A stretch of DNA of 21,630 nt, taken from contig CAMJJO010000015.1 of the NCBI GenBank assembly GCA_946406095.1, forward strand, positions 1 to 21,630, written 5' to 3'. This DNA comes from an uncultured Bacteroidales bacterium (lineage in GTDB: Bacteria; Bacteroidota; Bacteroidia; Bacteroidales; UBA932). The notes under the pieces are model-generated. The model did not search any database, was not told the origin of the DNA, and was given only the letters and a program-made list of their open reading frames with translations. Shown here in pieces: positions 7,007-14,275 of the stretch (the stretch's first letter is position 1; each line of letters begins with the position of its first letter). The position numbers and the translations under genes were made by a program.

Positions 7007-8431
7007 ATGACCTCTGAATCCGTTCTTGATATTTTCAAGGAAATAACCCGCATCCCCAGGGAATCCGGAAAGGAAGGCCCCATGACTTCATTCCTTTGCA
7101 AATGGGCCGAGGACCATTCCTTCGAATACAAAAAAGATGAAATCGGCAACGTGCTCATCGTAAGGCCTGCTTCACCGGGCAAGGAGAATGTGCCTGCGAT
7201 AGTGCTTCAGGCCCATCAGGATATGGTCTGCGAAAAGAACCAGGGTTTCAGCTTCGACTTTGCCAAAGATCCCATACCTTATGAAATAGAGGACGGATGG
7301 ATGATTGCGAAGAACACCACTCTGGGAGCGGACGACGGTATAGGCATCGCAGCCTGCCTGGCGCTTATGGAAAGCGATGCAAGCGCAGGCCGTATCGAGA
7401 GCCTTTTCACCATATCGGAAGAGACCGGAATGGATGGCGCAAACGCCCTGCAGGAAGGTTTCTTCACCGGCAAGACCCTGATCAACCTGGACTCCGAAGA
7501 CGAGGGCCAGCTGTTCATCGGGTGTGCCGGCGGCGAGCATACCGACGCATACTTCAGCTATAAACCCGAAAGAGTTTCCCTTGGCAGCAAGAAGCTGGAG
7601 CTCACCGTCGACGGAGGCATCGGAGGCCATAGCGGCGACGACATCAACAAGCATAGGGCCAATACCGTAAAGATTCTCTCAGATTTCCTTGCCGGGGAAC
7701 TGACGGCCGGTTTCCAGCTGATCAGTTTCGTCGGTGGCGGAAAATCCAATGCAATCGCCAGGGAATGCAAGGCTGTCATTGCAACCGCCGACAGCATAGG
7801 CATTGCAGGCAGGTTCGGAGCATATGGCAATAAGGTGAAAGCCGAGTATGCCCAGACCGAGCCGGGCCTGAATTTCAGCGTGAAGGAAATCAAGGACAGG
7901 GGCAAGGCTGTGGACGCAAAGACTGCCAGCGCCCTGCTGACCGCTCTCTCATCCTGCCCTCACGGGGTAGAGAAGATGAGCCCGGATATCGAAGGACTGG
8001 TGCAGACATCCACCAACCTCGCTGCGGTTTCCATGCCGGAGAAGGGAGTCATAAAGGTTGCCACGAGCCAGCGAAGCAGCGTGGTAGCGGAACTGGATGC
8101 CCTGGTGGAGAGGATTGCAGGCATCTTCAGAGCTGCCGGCGCCAGGGTCGAGTGTTACAGCAAGTATCCCGGCTGGAATCCGAATCTCAAGTCCAACATC
8201 CTCCAGCAGAGCGTCAAATCTTACCGCAGGCTTTTCAGCCAGGAGCCCCTGGTGCTTGCAATTCATGCCGGTTTGGAATGCGGCCTCTTCCTGGAAAAAT
8301 TCCCCGATCTGGATATGATTTCCTTCGGCCCCACCCTCAGGGGAGTGCATGCTCCCGGGGAGAAGCTGGAACTGGCTTCGATGGACAAATTCGTTAAACT
8401 ACTGGACGACATAGTATGCAACTTCAAATAG
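7007..8431 (+). CDS. pepD: Cytosolic aminoacyl-histidine (non-specific) dipeptidase, M20C
   Basis: A two-zinc peptidase of the M20 family (PepD, beta-alanyl-histidine or Xaa-His dipeptidase) that hydrolyses dipeptides in the cytoplasm. It has 474 residues, close to the family norm. The metal and catalytic set is complete: LQAHQDMV (His70, Asp72), LGADDGIGIA (bridging Asp109), ISEETGMDGA (base Glu138, Glu139), LDSEDEG (Asp162) and AIHAGLECG (His420). The lid/dimerisation domain lies between roughly 185 and 400. There is no signal peptide. It starts 24 bp after dnaA, and its last 16 bp overlap the start of rpe, so the three genes look like one transcript. Confidence 0.94.
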   Translation: MTSESVLDIFKEITRIPRESGKEGPMTSFLCKWAEDHSFEYKKDEIGNVLIVRPASPGKENVPAIVLQAHQDMVCEKNQGFSFDFAKDPIPYEIEDGWMIAKNTTLGADDGIGIAACLALMESDASAGRIESLFTISEETGMDGANALQEGFFTGKTLINLDSEDEGQLFIGCAGGEHTDAYFSYKPERVSLGSKKLELTVDGGIGGHSGDDINKHRANTVKILSDFLAGELTAGFQLISFVGGGKSNAIARECKAVIATADSIGIAGRFGAYGNKVKAEYAQTEPGLNFSVKEIKDRGKAVDAKTASALLTALSSCPHGVEKMSPDIEGLVQTSTNLAAVSMPEKGVIKVATSQRSSVVAELDALVERIAGIFRAAGARVECYSKYPGWNPNLKSNILQQSVKSYRRLFSQEPLVLAIHAGLECGLFLEKFPDLDMISFGPTLRGVHAPGEKLELASMDKFVKLLDDIVCNFK

Positions 8432-9069
8432 CTCCATCCATCCTTTCAGCGGATTTCTCGAATCTGGGCAAGGACATCGAAATGCTGAACAAATATGCCG
8501 ACATCATCCATCTGGATATCATGGACGGCACGTTCGTCCCCAACATTTCCTTCGGTTTTCCGGTTGTGGAGGCCGTATCGAAGATTGCAAGCATTCCCAT
8601 GGATGCCCACCTGATGGTAGTGCATCCCGAACGCTGGGTGAAGCGTTGCGCGGAATTGGGGGTGAAGATGATGAGTTTCCATCAGGAAGCGGCAAAAGAC
8701 GACACCGCAGGCATTCTGGCAGACATTCGCGCCAACGGAATGAAGGCAGGCCTTGTTATCAACCCGGACATCCCCGTCGAAAATCTGTTCCCTTATATCG
8801 GGCAGGCGGATTACTTCCTCATAATGTCCGTTTTCGCAGGTTTCGGAGGGCAGAAATTCATCCCCGAAAGCCTGGAACGCATCAAGGCGCTCAAGGCAGA
8901 GTTGAAGCGGAGAGGGAATGACGCGCCCATAGAAGTGGACGGGGGAGTGAATGCAGGAAACGCGCTGTCGCTGAAAGAATCCGGCGCCGGCATTCTCGTT
9001 GCCGGGAGTTCGGTGTTCAATGCTCCGGATCCCGGCGAGGCGATTTCGATGCTTCGAAACCCTCGATAG
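8416..9069 (+). CDS. rpe: Ribulose-phosphate 3-epimerase
   Basis: Interconverts D-ribulose 5-phosphate and D-xylulose 5-phosphate in the pentose phosphate pathway. It is a single TIM barrel of 217 residues. Metal ligands and acid/base residues are in place: HLDIMDG (His32, Asp34), DAHLMV (His65) and EVDGG (Asp175). The phosphate-side loop reads MSVFAGFGGQKF (137-148), where the common form is MSVNPGFGGQ, so Asn becomes Phe and Pro becomes Ala just before the conserved GFGGQ. The start codon lies inside the end of pepD (16-bp overlap). The 3' end overlaps the convergent birA gene by 53 bp, with no terminator between them. Confidence 0.95.
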   Translation: MQLQIAPSILSADFSNLGKDIEMLNKYADIIHLDIMDGTFVPNISFGFPVVEAVSKIASIPMDAHLMVVHPERWVKRCAELGVKMMSFHQEAAKDDTAGILADIRANGMKAGLVINPDIPVENLFPYIGQADYFLIMSVFAGFGGQKFIPESLERIKALKAELKRRGNDAPIEVDGGVNAGNALSLKESGAGILVAGSSVFNAPDPGEAISMLRNPR

Positions 9070-9727
9070 CCTCTAGCAGCGCATCCTGTTTCGTCTTCTC
9101 CAGATGGAACAGATACTTGTTGAAAGCTTTTTCCAACTCGATATAGCCGTCGGGACTGCCAAGCAAGGCAACCCGGCGGCAAATTGCATCATAGATGCGC
9201 TCCAGAGCCTCCTCGAGCCCGTAATGGCGCCCTGTCAGCATCGACAGCGAAACAGGATTCGGAAGCGACGGATCGAAGGCATCCTGATTGAGATTGATGC
9301 CTATGCCGACTATGCTGCTCCGCACTACAGTCCCGTCCAATATGTTCTCTATCAGCATACCACAGATTTTCCGATCGGCGACCCAGATGTCGTTCGGCCA
9401 TTTTATACGGGATACAATTCCCTCTGACAAAAGAAAATCGTGAACTGCAAGAGTGGCGACCTGTGTGATTCGTACGGCTTCGGTAGCCGGGAACTCAGGA
9501 ATATCGCCATTCCCAAAGCAAAGAAGAAGGCTGAAAGTGAGGTTTTCATCCTTGGGGGAGAGCCAGGTATGGGTGCCCTGACCGCGGCCGGCCGTCTGGA
9601 ATCTTGCCGCAATCACTGACAAATTGGCAAGAGTGTCCAGAGACCTTCTGACATCTGAATTCGTGGAATCAGTTATTTCCAGCCACTGTATCGGCACAGA
9701 ATCGTATGATTTCTTCGTTTTTGTCAT
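9017..9727 (-). CDS. birA: Biotin--[acetyl-CoA-carboxylase] ligase, catalytic domain only
   Basis: Activates biotin as biotinyl-AMP and attaches it to the carboxylase carrier protein. It has 236 residues with no N-terminal DNA-binding helix-turn-helix, so it is not a BirA-type repressor. The catalytic core has STNSD (21-25), the adenylate loop AGRGQGTHTW (46-55), the KWPND motif (109-113), KICGMLIE (120-127) and GIGINLN (141-147). After about residue 206 the protein reads FHLEKTKQDALLEAIEGFEA and a charged tail, instead of the roughly 45-residue SH3-like C-terminal domain expected in this family. The last 17 codons are antisense to the 3' end of rpe. Loss or truncation of the C-terminal domain is likely. 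Divergent from ftsH across 41 bp. Confidence 0.88.
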   Translation of the reverse strand: MTKTKKSYDSVPIQWLEITDSTNSDVRRSLDTLANLSVIAARFQTAGRGQGTHTWLSPKDENLTFSLLLCFGNGDIPEFPATEAVRITQVATLAVHDFLLSEGIVSRIKWPNDIWVADRKICGMLIENILDGTVVRSSIVGIGINLNQDAFDPSLPNPVSLSMLTGRHYGLEEALERIYDAICRRVALLGSPDGYIELEKAFNKYLFHLEKTKQDALLEAIEGFEASKSPRRDPEH

Positions 9728-9735
9728 TATATTTG
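9728..9735 (+). promoter_or_regulatory. Putative -7 element for ftsH
   Basis: TATATTTG is an exact TAnnTTTG match, 33 bp before the ftsH ATG, giving a leader of about 27 nt. No clear TTTG is found 19-21 nt upstream, where the sequence is birA coding DNA. Confidence 0.5.
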
Positions 9736-9745
9736 TAAGTTAACG

Positions 9746-9753
9746 CAAAGTTA
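9746..9753 (-). promoter_or_regulatory. Putative -7 element for birA
   Basis: On the minus strand, TAACTTTG fits TAnnTTTG and lies 18 bp before the birA ATG at 9727, giving a very short leader. There is no good -33 partner. It faces the ftsH element at 9728-9735 with 10 bp between them. Confidence 0.4.
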
Positions 9754-9768
9754 CAATTATTATCGCAA

Positions 9769-11697
9769 ATGGCTAAAAAACAAAATAAGAAGACGGTTAT
9801 CCGTTTCAACTTCTCGTGGATATATTTTCTTATCATCCTGGGCATAGGCTATCTCCTGTTTCAGAATTCCGGCCCCGGTCCGCAGAAAATCGAATGGACT
9901 GCCGTGAAGCAGATGATCCTGGACGGAGACGTCAAGGAAGTGCATTTCGTCCGCAATGACTACAAGGGCAGCGTGACCGTCAAGCCCGAATCCCTCGGGA
10001 AATTCGCCGACCTATATCCCGGCGGCCAGGTGCCTGCCAAATCCCCCCATTTCACATTCATAGTTTCCGACAAGTTCGATCCCGAAGTGGAATTCGAAAC
10101 CTTGAATTCCGAACTTCAGATCAGCAAGCCGGATGCCTCTCCGGTCAAGCTGGTGATGGAGAATGATTCCAAGGTCTGGCGCAATATGCTGGACTGGCTC
10201 CTCTGGCCTATCCTCTTGATAGTCATGTGGATATGGATGTTCCGGGGGATGGGTGCGATGAACGGAAAGGGCCAGGGAGGCCCCGGAGGCGGCATCTTCA
10301 ACGTCGGGCGCTCCACCGGAAAACTTGCCGACAAGGACACGGTCAACGTCACGTTCAAGGATGTCGCCGGTCTCTACGGAGCCAAAGAAGAGGTTATGGA
10401 GATAGTGGACTTCCTGAAGAATCCCAAGAAATACACGGCCCTTGGAGGAAAGATTCCCAAGGGAGCCCTTCTGGTAGGCCCTCCCGGCACCGGCAAGACC
10501 TTGCTGGCAAAGGCAGTGGCAGGCGAGGCCAACGTGCCATTCTTCTCCATCAGCGGCTCCGATTTCGTGGAGATGTTCGTCGGCGTGGGCGCAAGCCGCG
10601 TACGCGACCTCTTCGCACAGGCCAAGGAGAAGGCGCCCTGCATAGTATTCATCGACGAAATCGATGCCGTAGGGCGTGCCAGGGGCAAGAACGTGGGCTG
10701 GTCTTCCAACGATGAAAGGGAAAACACCCTGAACCAGCTGCTCACCGAGATGGACGGCTTCGGCACCAACAGCGGAGTCATAGTGCTCGCCGCCACCAAC
10801 CGTGCCGACATCCTCGACAAGGCCTTGATGCGTGCCGGGCGTTTCGACCGCCAGATCCACGTAGAGCTTCCCGAACTCAAAGAGAGGGAAGAAATCTTCC
10901 AGGTGCATCTCCGCGGCCTCAAGGTTGCCCCGGACTTCGACGTCGAATTCATGGCAAAGCACACTCCCGGCTTCTCCGGTGCAGATATAGCCAACGTTTG
11001 CAATGAGGCTGCCCTGACTGCGGCCCGCAGGAACAAACAGGCCATCGAAAAGCAGGATTTCCTGGATGCGGTGGACCGCATCGTGGGAGGCCTGGAACGC
11101 AAGAGTTCCACCATCATGACCCCTGCCGAGAAGCGCACCACAGCATATCATGAGGCAGGGCACGCCGTTGTCGGATGGCTTCTGCCTTATGCAGATCCAG
11201 TGTTCAAGGTCAGCCTCATCCCCCGCGGACAGGCCCTGGGCATTACCTGGAGTCTTCCCAGCGAGCGCAAGATACTGTCCAAATCATGGATGATGGACGA
11301 AATGTGCACACTTATGGGCGGGCGCGTCGCAGAAGAAATCATCAACGGCGAACCTGCTTCCGGTGCACTGAACGACCTCGAAAGGCTCACCAACATTGCC
11401 TACAGCATGGTCCAGTTCTACGGAATGAGCGACAAGGTCGGCCAGCTTTCCTTCTATGATTCCACAGGTGCGCGCGGTTACGAAATGGTCAAACCTTATT
11501 CAGAAAAGACCGCCGAACTGATGGACAGCGAGGTAAAGAACCTGGTAGAAGAAGTCCACAGGAACACCTTGAAGATACTCACGGACCATCGCGATGCCTT
11601 CGAGAAAGTGGCAGGAATGCTGCTGGAGAAAGAAGTCATATTCGCAGATGACCTGGAGGCGATTCTGGGGCCCAAGGTAAAGGCATCCGAAGCATGA
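9769..11697 (+). CDS. ftsH: ATP-dependent membrane zinc metalloprotease FtsH
   Basis: A membrane-anchored hexameric AAA+ protease that degrades misfolded membrane proteins and selected regulators. It has 642 residues, a normal length. There is a transmembrane segment at about 15-31, a periplasmic domain at about 35-140, and a second transmembrane segment at about 142-160. A Gly-rich linker leads into the AAA+ module: Walker A GPPGTGKT (237-244), pore loop MFVGVGASR (269-277), Walker B FIDEIDA (294-300) and the second region of homology TNRADILDKALMRAGRFDRQ (343-362). The protease domain has HEAGH (461-465) and the third zinc ligand Asp536 in ALNDLERLT. The stop codon overlaps the cdsA start (ATGA at 11694-11697), so the two are translationally coupled. 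Confidence 0.97.
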   Translation: MAKKQNKKTVIRFNFSWIYFLIILGIGYLLFQNSGPGPQKIEWTAVKQMILDGDVKEVHFVRNDYKGSVTVKPESLGKFADLYPGGQVPAKSPHFTFIVSDKFDPEVEFETLNSELQISKPDASPVKLVMENDSKVWRNMLDWLLWPILLIVMWIWMFRGMGAMNGKGQGGPGGGIFNVGRSTGKLADKDTVNVTFKDVAGLYGAKEEVMEIVDFLKNPKKYTALGGKIPKGALLVGPPGTGKTLLAKAVAGEANVPFFSISGSDFVEMFVGVGASRVRDLFAQAKEKAPCIVFIDEIDAVGRARGKNVGWSSNDERENTLNQLLTEMDGFGTNSGVIVLAATNRADILDKALMRAGRFDRQIHVELPELKEREEIFQVHLRGLKVAPDFDVEFMAKHTPGFSGADIANVCNEAALTAARRNKQAIEKQDFLDAVDRIVGGLERKSSTIMTPAEKRTTAYHEAGHAVVGWLLPYADPVFKVSLIPRGQALGITWSLPSERKILSKSWMMDEMCTLMGGRVAEEIINGEPASGALNDLERLTNIAYSMVQFYGMSDKVGQLSFYDSTGARGYEMVKPYSEKTAELMDSEVKNLVEEVHRNTLKILTDHRDAFEKVAGMLLEKEVIFADDLEAILGPKVKASEA

Positions 11698-12377
11698 AAA
11701 GCGTAGTGGTCAGAACCATATCCGGGGCGGTTTTCGTAGCCGTCATGCTGCTTTGTCTTCTGACCAGCAGCAGGCTGTTCGGCCTGCTCATAGCTTTCAT
11801 GGCTTTCGGGATGTGCTACGAATACCTTACAATGCCCTCCAAGGCCGGTGTAAAGCTAGGCACCACGCAACACATAATATATTCACTTTCCGGTGTCTTA
11901 TACATTCTGTGCGGGCTGGCTTTCATGATAGTGCTGGCCTTTAGGGCCGGCGAGTTTTCCGGCCTCATGCCACTCGGTTTCTTCCTTATGATCTGGGCAT
12001 CGGATGTAGGCGCATACTGCGTAGGGAGTACCCTGGGGCAGGCATTTCACAGCCGGAAGATGGCACCGAAGATCTCACCCAACAAAACCTGGGCAGGTTT
12101 TATTGGAGGGATGGTTTTCTGCATTATCGCTGCGGTGATCATGCAGGTCACCGGGCTGTTGAAAATGCCGCTTTCCATTTGTATTGCACTTGGAACAGTC
12201 ATTCACTGCACCGGAGTTTTGGGAGACCTCTTGGAATCCGCGTGGAAACGCCGTTTCGGGGTCAAAGACTCCGGAAACCTCATTCCCGGGCACGGCGGCC
12301 TTCTGGACCGTTTCGACAGCTCGCTTCTGGCATTCCCTGCCGGGACCATACTGCTTTTGCTTCTAAAACTGATCTGA
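11694..12377 (+). CDS. cdsA: Phosphatidate cytidylyltransferase (CDP-diacylglycerol synthase)
   Basis: Makes CDP-diacylglycerol from phosphatidate and CTP in the inner membrane, the precursor of all phospholipids. It has 227 residues and several hydrophobic helices (about 9-27, 28-44, 61-83, 90-110, 135-155, 160-176 and the C-terminus). Family signature elements are SPNKTWAGFIGG (128-139) and, further on, GDLLESAWKRRFGVKDSG (177-194) and IPGHGGLLDRFDS (197-209). It is about 50 residues shorter than typical homologues of roughly 270-285; the shortfall is in the middle transmembrane part and the signature is intact. Coupled to ftsH upstream by an ATGA overlap and separated from psd by one base. 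Confidence 0.94.
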   Translation: MKSVVVRTISGAVFVAVMLLCLLTSSRLFGLLIAFMAFGMCYEYLTMPSKAGVKLGTTQHIIYSLSGVLYILCGLAFMIVLAFRAGEFSGLMPLGFFLMIWASDVGAYCVGSTLGQAFHSRKMAPKISPNKTWAGFIGGMVFCIIAAVIMQVTGLLKMPLSICIALGTVIHCTGVLGDLLESAWKRRFGVKDSGNLIPGHGGLLDRFDSSLLAFPAGTILLLLLKLI

Positions 12378-12378
12378 G

Positions 12379-13038
12379 ATGTTTAAACTGGACAAAAACT
12401 CATACGGAACCCTGGCTGTCGTGTTCGTAGTCGCGGCCATTTTCATATATGCAGTCTTCCGTCTGGTAGATATCGTCTGGCTGAAATGGTTCTTGATCTG
12501 CTTTGCCTGGCTATTCTGCATCTGGCAGCTGTATTTCTTCCGCATCCCCAAACGCAATCCTGTAGGAAGCGATACAATCGTTACGTCGGCCGCAGATGGA
12601 AAAGTGGTCATAGTGGATGAATTCTTCGAGGATGAATATCTGAAGCGCCCGTGCAAGCGAGTCTGCGTCTATATGGATTTCTTCGACGTGCACGCCAATT
12701 ACTGGCCCGTAAGCGGGGAAGTGACATATTACTGCTATCACCCAGGAAAGCACCTGCTGGCATTCAAACCAAAGGCTTCGGAAGATAATGAGCACGCCAG
12801 TTCCTGCATACGGACGGAATCCGGCTCCGAAGTGTTTTTCAAGCAGCTTGCAGGCACCTTCGCCCGCAGGATAGTCAATTATTCCAAGCCGGGGTTGAAA
12901 GTCCGGGCAGGAGAGCAGTGCGGCATAATCAAGTTCGGCTCAAGGTTGGACATGTTCCTTCCCCTCGATGCCGACATCAAGGTCAAGATAGGGGACAGAG
13001 TGCTTGCCTGCGAGACAATTATTGCTCAGATTCGATAA
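12379..13038 (+). CDS. psd: Phosphatidylserine decarboxylase proenzyme (short type)
   Basis: Decarboxylates phosphatidylserine to phosphatidylethanolamine at the inner membrane, using a pyruvoyl group formed by self-cleavage. It has 219 residues, matching the short PSD class rather than the longer E. coli type. Two hydrophobic segments lie at about 11-29 and 33-54. The likely Asp-His-Ser triad is Asp73 (SAADGKV), His105 (FDVHANYWP) and Ser188 in KFGSRLDMFLP, with cleavage between Gly187 and Ser188. It starts one base after cdsA. Phosphatidylserine synthase, which must act between CdsA and Psd, is not in the window. The 3' end overlaps convergent ispG by 20 bp. Confidence 0.93.
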   Translation: MFKLDKNSYGTLAVVFVVAAIFIYAVFRLVDIVWLKWFLICFAWLFCIWQLYFFRIPKRNPVGSDTIVTSAADGKVVIVDEFFEDEYLKRPCKRVCVYMDFFDVHANYWPVSGEVTYYCYHPGKHLLAFKPKASEDNEHASSCIRTESGSEVFFKQLAGTFARRIVNYSKPGLKVRAGEQCGIIKFGSRLDMFLPLDADIKVKIGDRVLACETIIAQIR

Positions 13039-14275
13039 GTTCCAGCAACTTATCCGGAGCTTCATCTTCTGGAATGTGCCTAAGGACAGGCACATTCTTT
13101 TTGTATATGCTTACCTTTCCGTTACCCTCGCCCACATATCCCCAGTCTGCATCGGCCATCTCTCCGGGACCGTTTACTATGCATCCCATCACGGCGATGA
13201 CCATCCCTTTCAGATGCGCTGTGCGTGCCTTTACCTTTTCGAAGGCATCCTGAAGATTATACATGGTGCGGCCGCAACCGGGGCAGGCGATATACTCGGG
13301 CTTGTAGAAGCGCCTGCGGGAGGCCTGAAGTATCTCATCTGCAAGATAGCTGTCGAACTCCGCGCCAAGCCCGGTATTCAGCTCCAGAGAATCCCTGCGG
13401 TGCATCAGGAGGTCCGGTCCGTAGGTGCAGGCAGCATCCAGGATAGTCCGTTCCCTGCCGGCAGGCATACTGATTTCCCTTCCTGAATAGCGTTCGGCAA
13501 GGTATCTGGCAACCGGAATCTCTGCAAGCGGATCCTCCGTGAGCGAAACTCGTATGGTATTGCCTATGCCCTGCTCCAGCAGAGTGGCGATTCCGACGCA
13601 GGATTTGATGCGGCCGCTGTCCCCGTTCCCGGCTTCGGTGACGCCGAGATGCATTGGGAACAGGACCCCGCTCTCTTCCATAAGCGAATGCAGTATCTGG
13701 TAGGCCTCTACCATCACCAGGGTATTGCTGGACTTGAGCGATACCACAGCCTGCCAGAACTCATTGTCTATGCACATCTGGAGCCACTCCATCGCTGCTT
13801 TGGCCATGGCCAGGGGAGTGTTGCCGTAGAGTTCGGTGATGTACTTGCCCAAAGAACCGTGGTTCAGCCCTATGCGTATCGCCGTCCCGTGCTGCTTGCA
13901 GATCCCGAGGAGCTCCTTGAAGCGCTCTCTGGCGATCTCATGGTCCGGATGGAAATTGCCGGGATTGATGCGCACCTTCTCGACGACAGGCGCAACCGCC
14001 ATCGCAGTTTCGGAGGAGAAGTGAATGTCCGCTACCAAGGGGGTGTCGATGCCTTCCGCACGCAGGCGGTCCTTGATTTCCCGGATGCAGGGGACATCCT
14101 TCATCCCGGGGACCGTAATCCTTATCAGTTCCGCGCCCGAGGCCGCCATGGCCCTGCACTGGGCAACCGTAGCATCCACGTCATAAGTGTGAGTATTGCA
14201 CATGGTCTGGACGACGATGTGCCCGGGCTCGCCGATCACGAGTTTATTCCCTATCTTTACCTTCAGTTCTTTCAT
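13019..14275 (-). CDS. ispG: (E)-4-hydroxy-3-methylbut-2-enyl-diphosphate synthase, shortened Bacteroidota form
   Basis: The iron-sulfur enzyme of the MEP isoprenoid pathway that converts MEcPP to HMBPP. Starting at ATG 14275 gives 418 residues; GGGAG lies a few bases upstream. An in-frame ATG at 14293 would add MDGSFT. The TIM-barrel half (about 1-258), with SLKSSNTLVMVEAY, HLGVTEAGNGD and VSLTEDP, is of the three-domain plant/Bacteroidota type. The 4Fe-4S domain has Cys331 and Cys334 (ACPGCGRT), Cys365 and Glu372 (MGCIVNGPGE). Only about 70 residues (258-327) join the halves, where most Bacteroidota carry a large extra domain and reach about 600 residues. The 5' end overlaps the barrel gene by 32 bp; the 3' end overlaps psd. 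Confidence 0.94.
   Translation of the reverse strand: MKELKVKIGNKLVIGEPGHIVVQTMCNTHTYDVDATVAQCRAMAASGAELIRITVPGMKDVPCIREIKDRLRAEGIDTPLVADIHFSSETAMAVAPVVEKVRINPGNFHPDHEIARERFKELLGICKQHGTAIRIGLNHGSLGKYITELYGNTPLAMAKAAMEWLQMCIDNEFWQAVVSLKSSNTLVMVEAYQILHSLMEESGVLFPMHLGVTEAGNGDSGRIKSCVGIATLLEQGIGNTIRVSLTEDPLAEIPVARYLAERYSGREISMPAGRERTILDAACTYGPDLLMHRRDSLELNTGLGAEFDSYLADEILQASRRRFYKPEYIACPGCGRTMYNLQDAFEKVKARTAHLKGMVIAVMGCIVNGPGEMADADWGYVGEGNGKVSIYKKNVPVLRHIPEDEAPDKLLELIESEQ
13034..13054. other. Inverted repeat at the psd/ispG convergent junction
   Basis: GATAAGTT, a five-base loop, then AACTTATC forms a perfect 8-bp stem readable from both strands. It contains the psd stop codon and the last ispG codons. 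Neither side has a T-run, so it is not a classical intrinsic terminator. It may stabilise or process the 3' ends of both overlapping transcripts. Confidence 0.4.

Noticed and set aside
9017..9069. birA as a pseudogene
   Set aside because: The catalytic motifs are complete and the frame is intact through the core, so it is more likely a shortened working enzyme.
10012..11163. 383-codon minus-strand frame opposite ftsH
   Set aside because: Its translation is low-complexity and unlike any family I recognise, and ftsH on the other strand has every expected motif.
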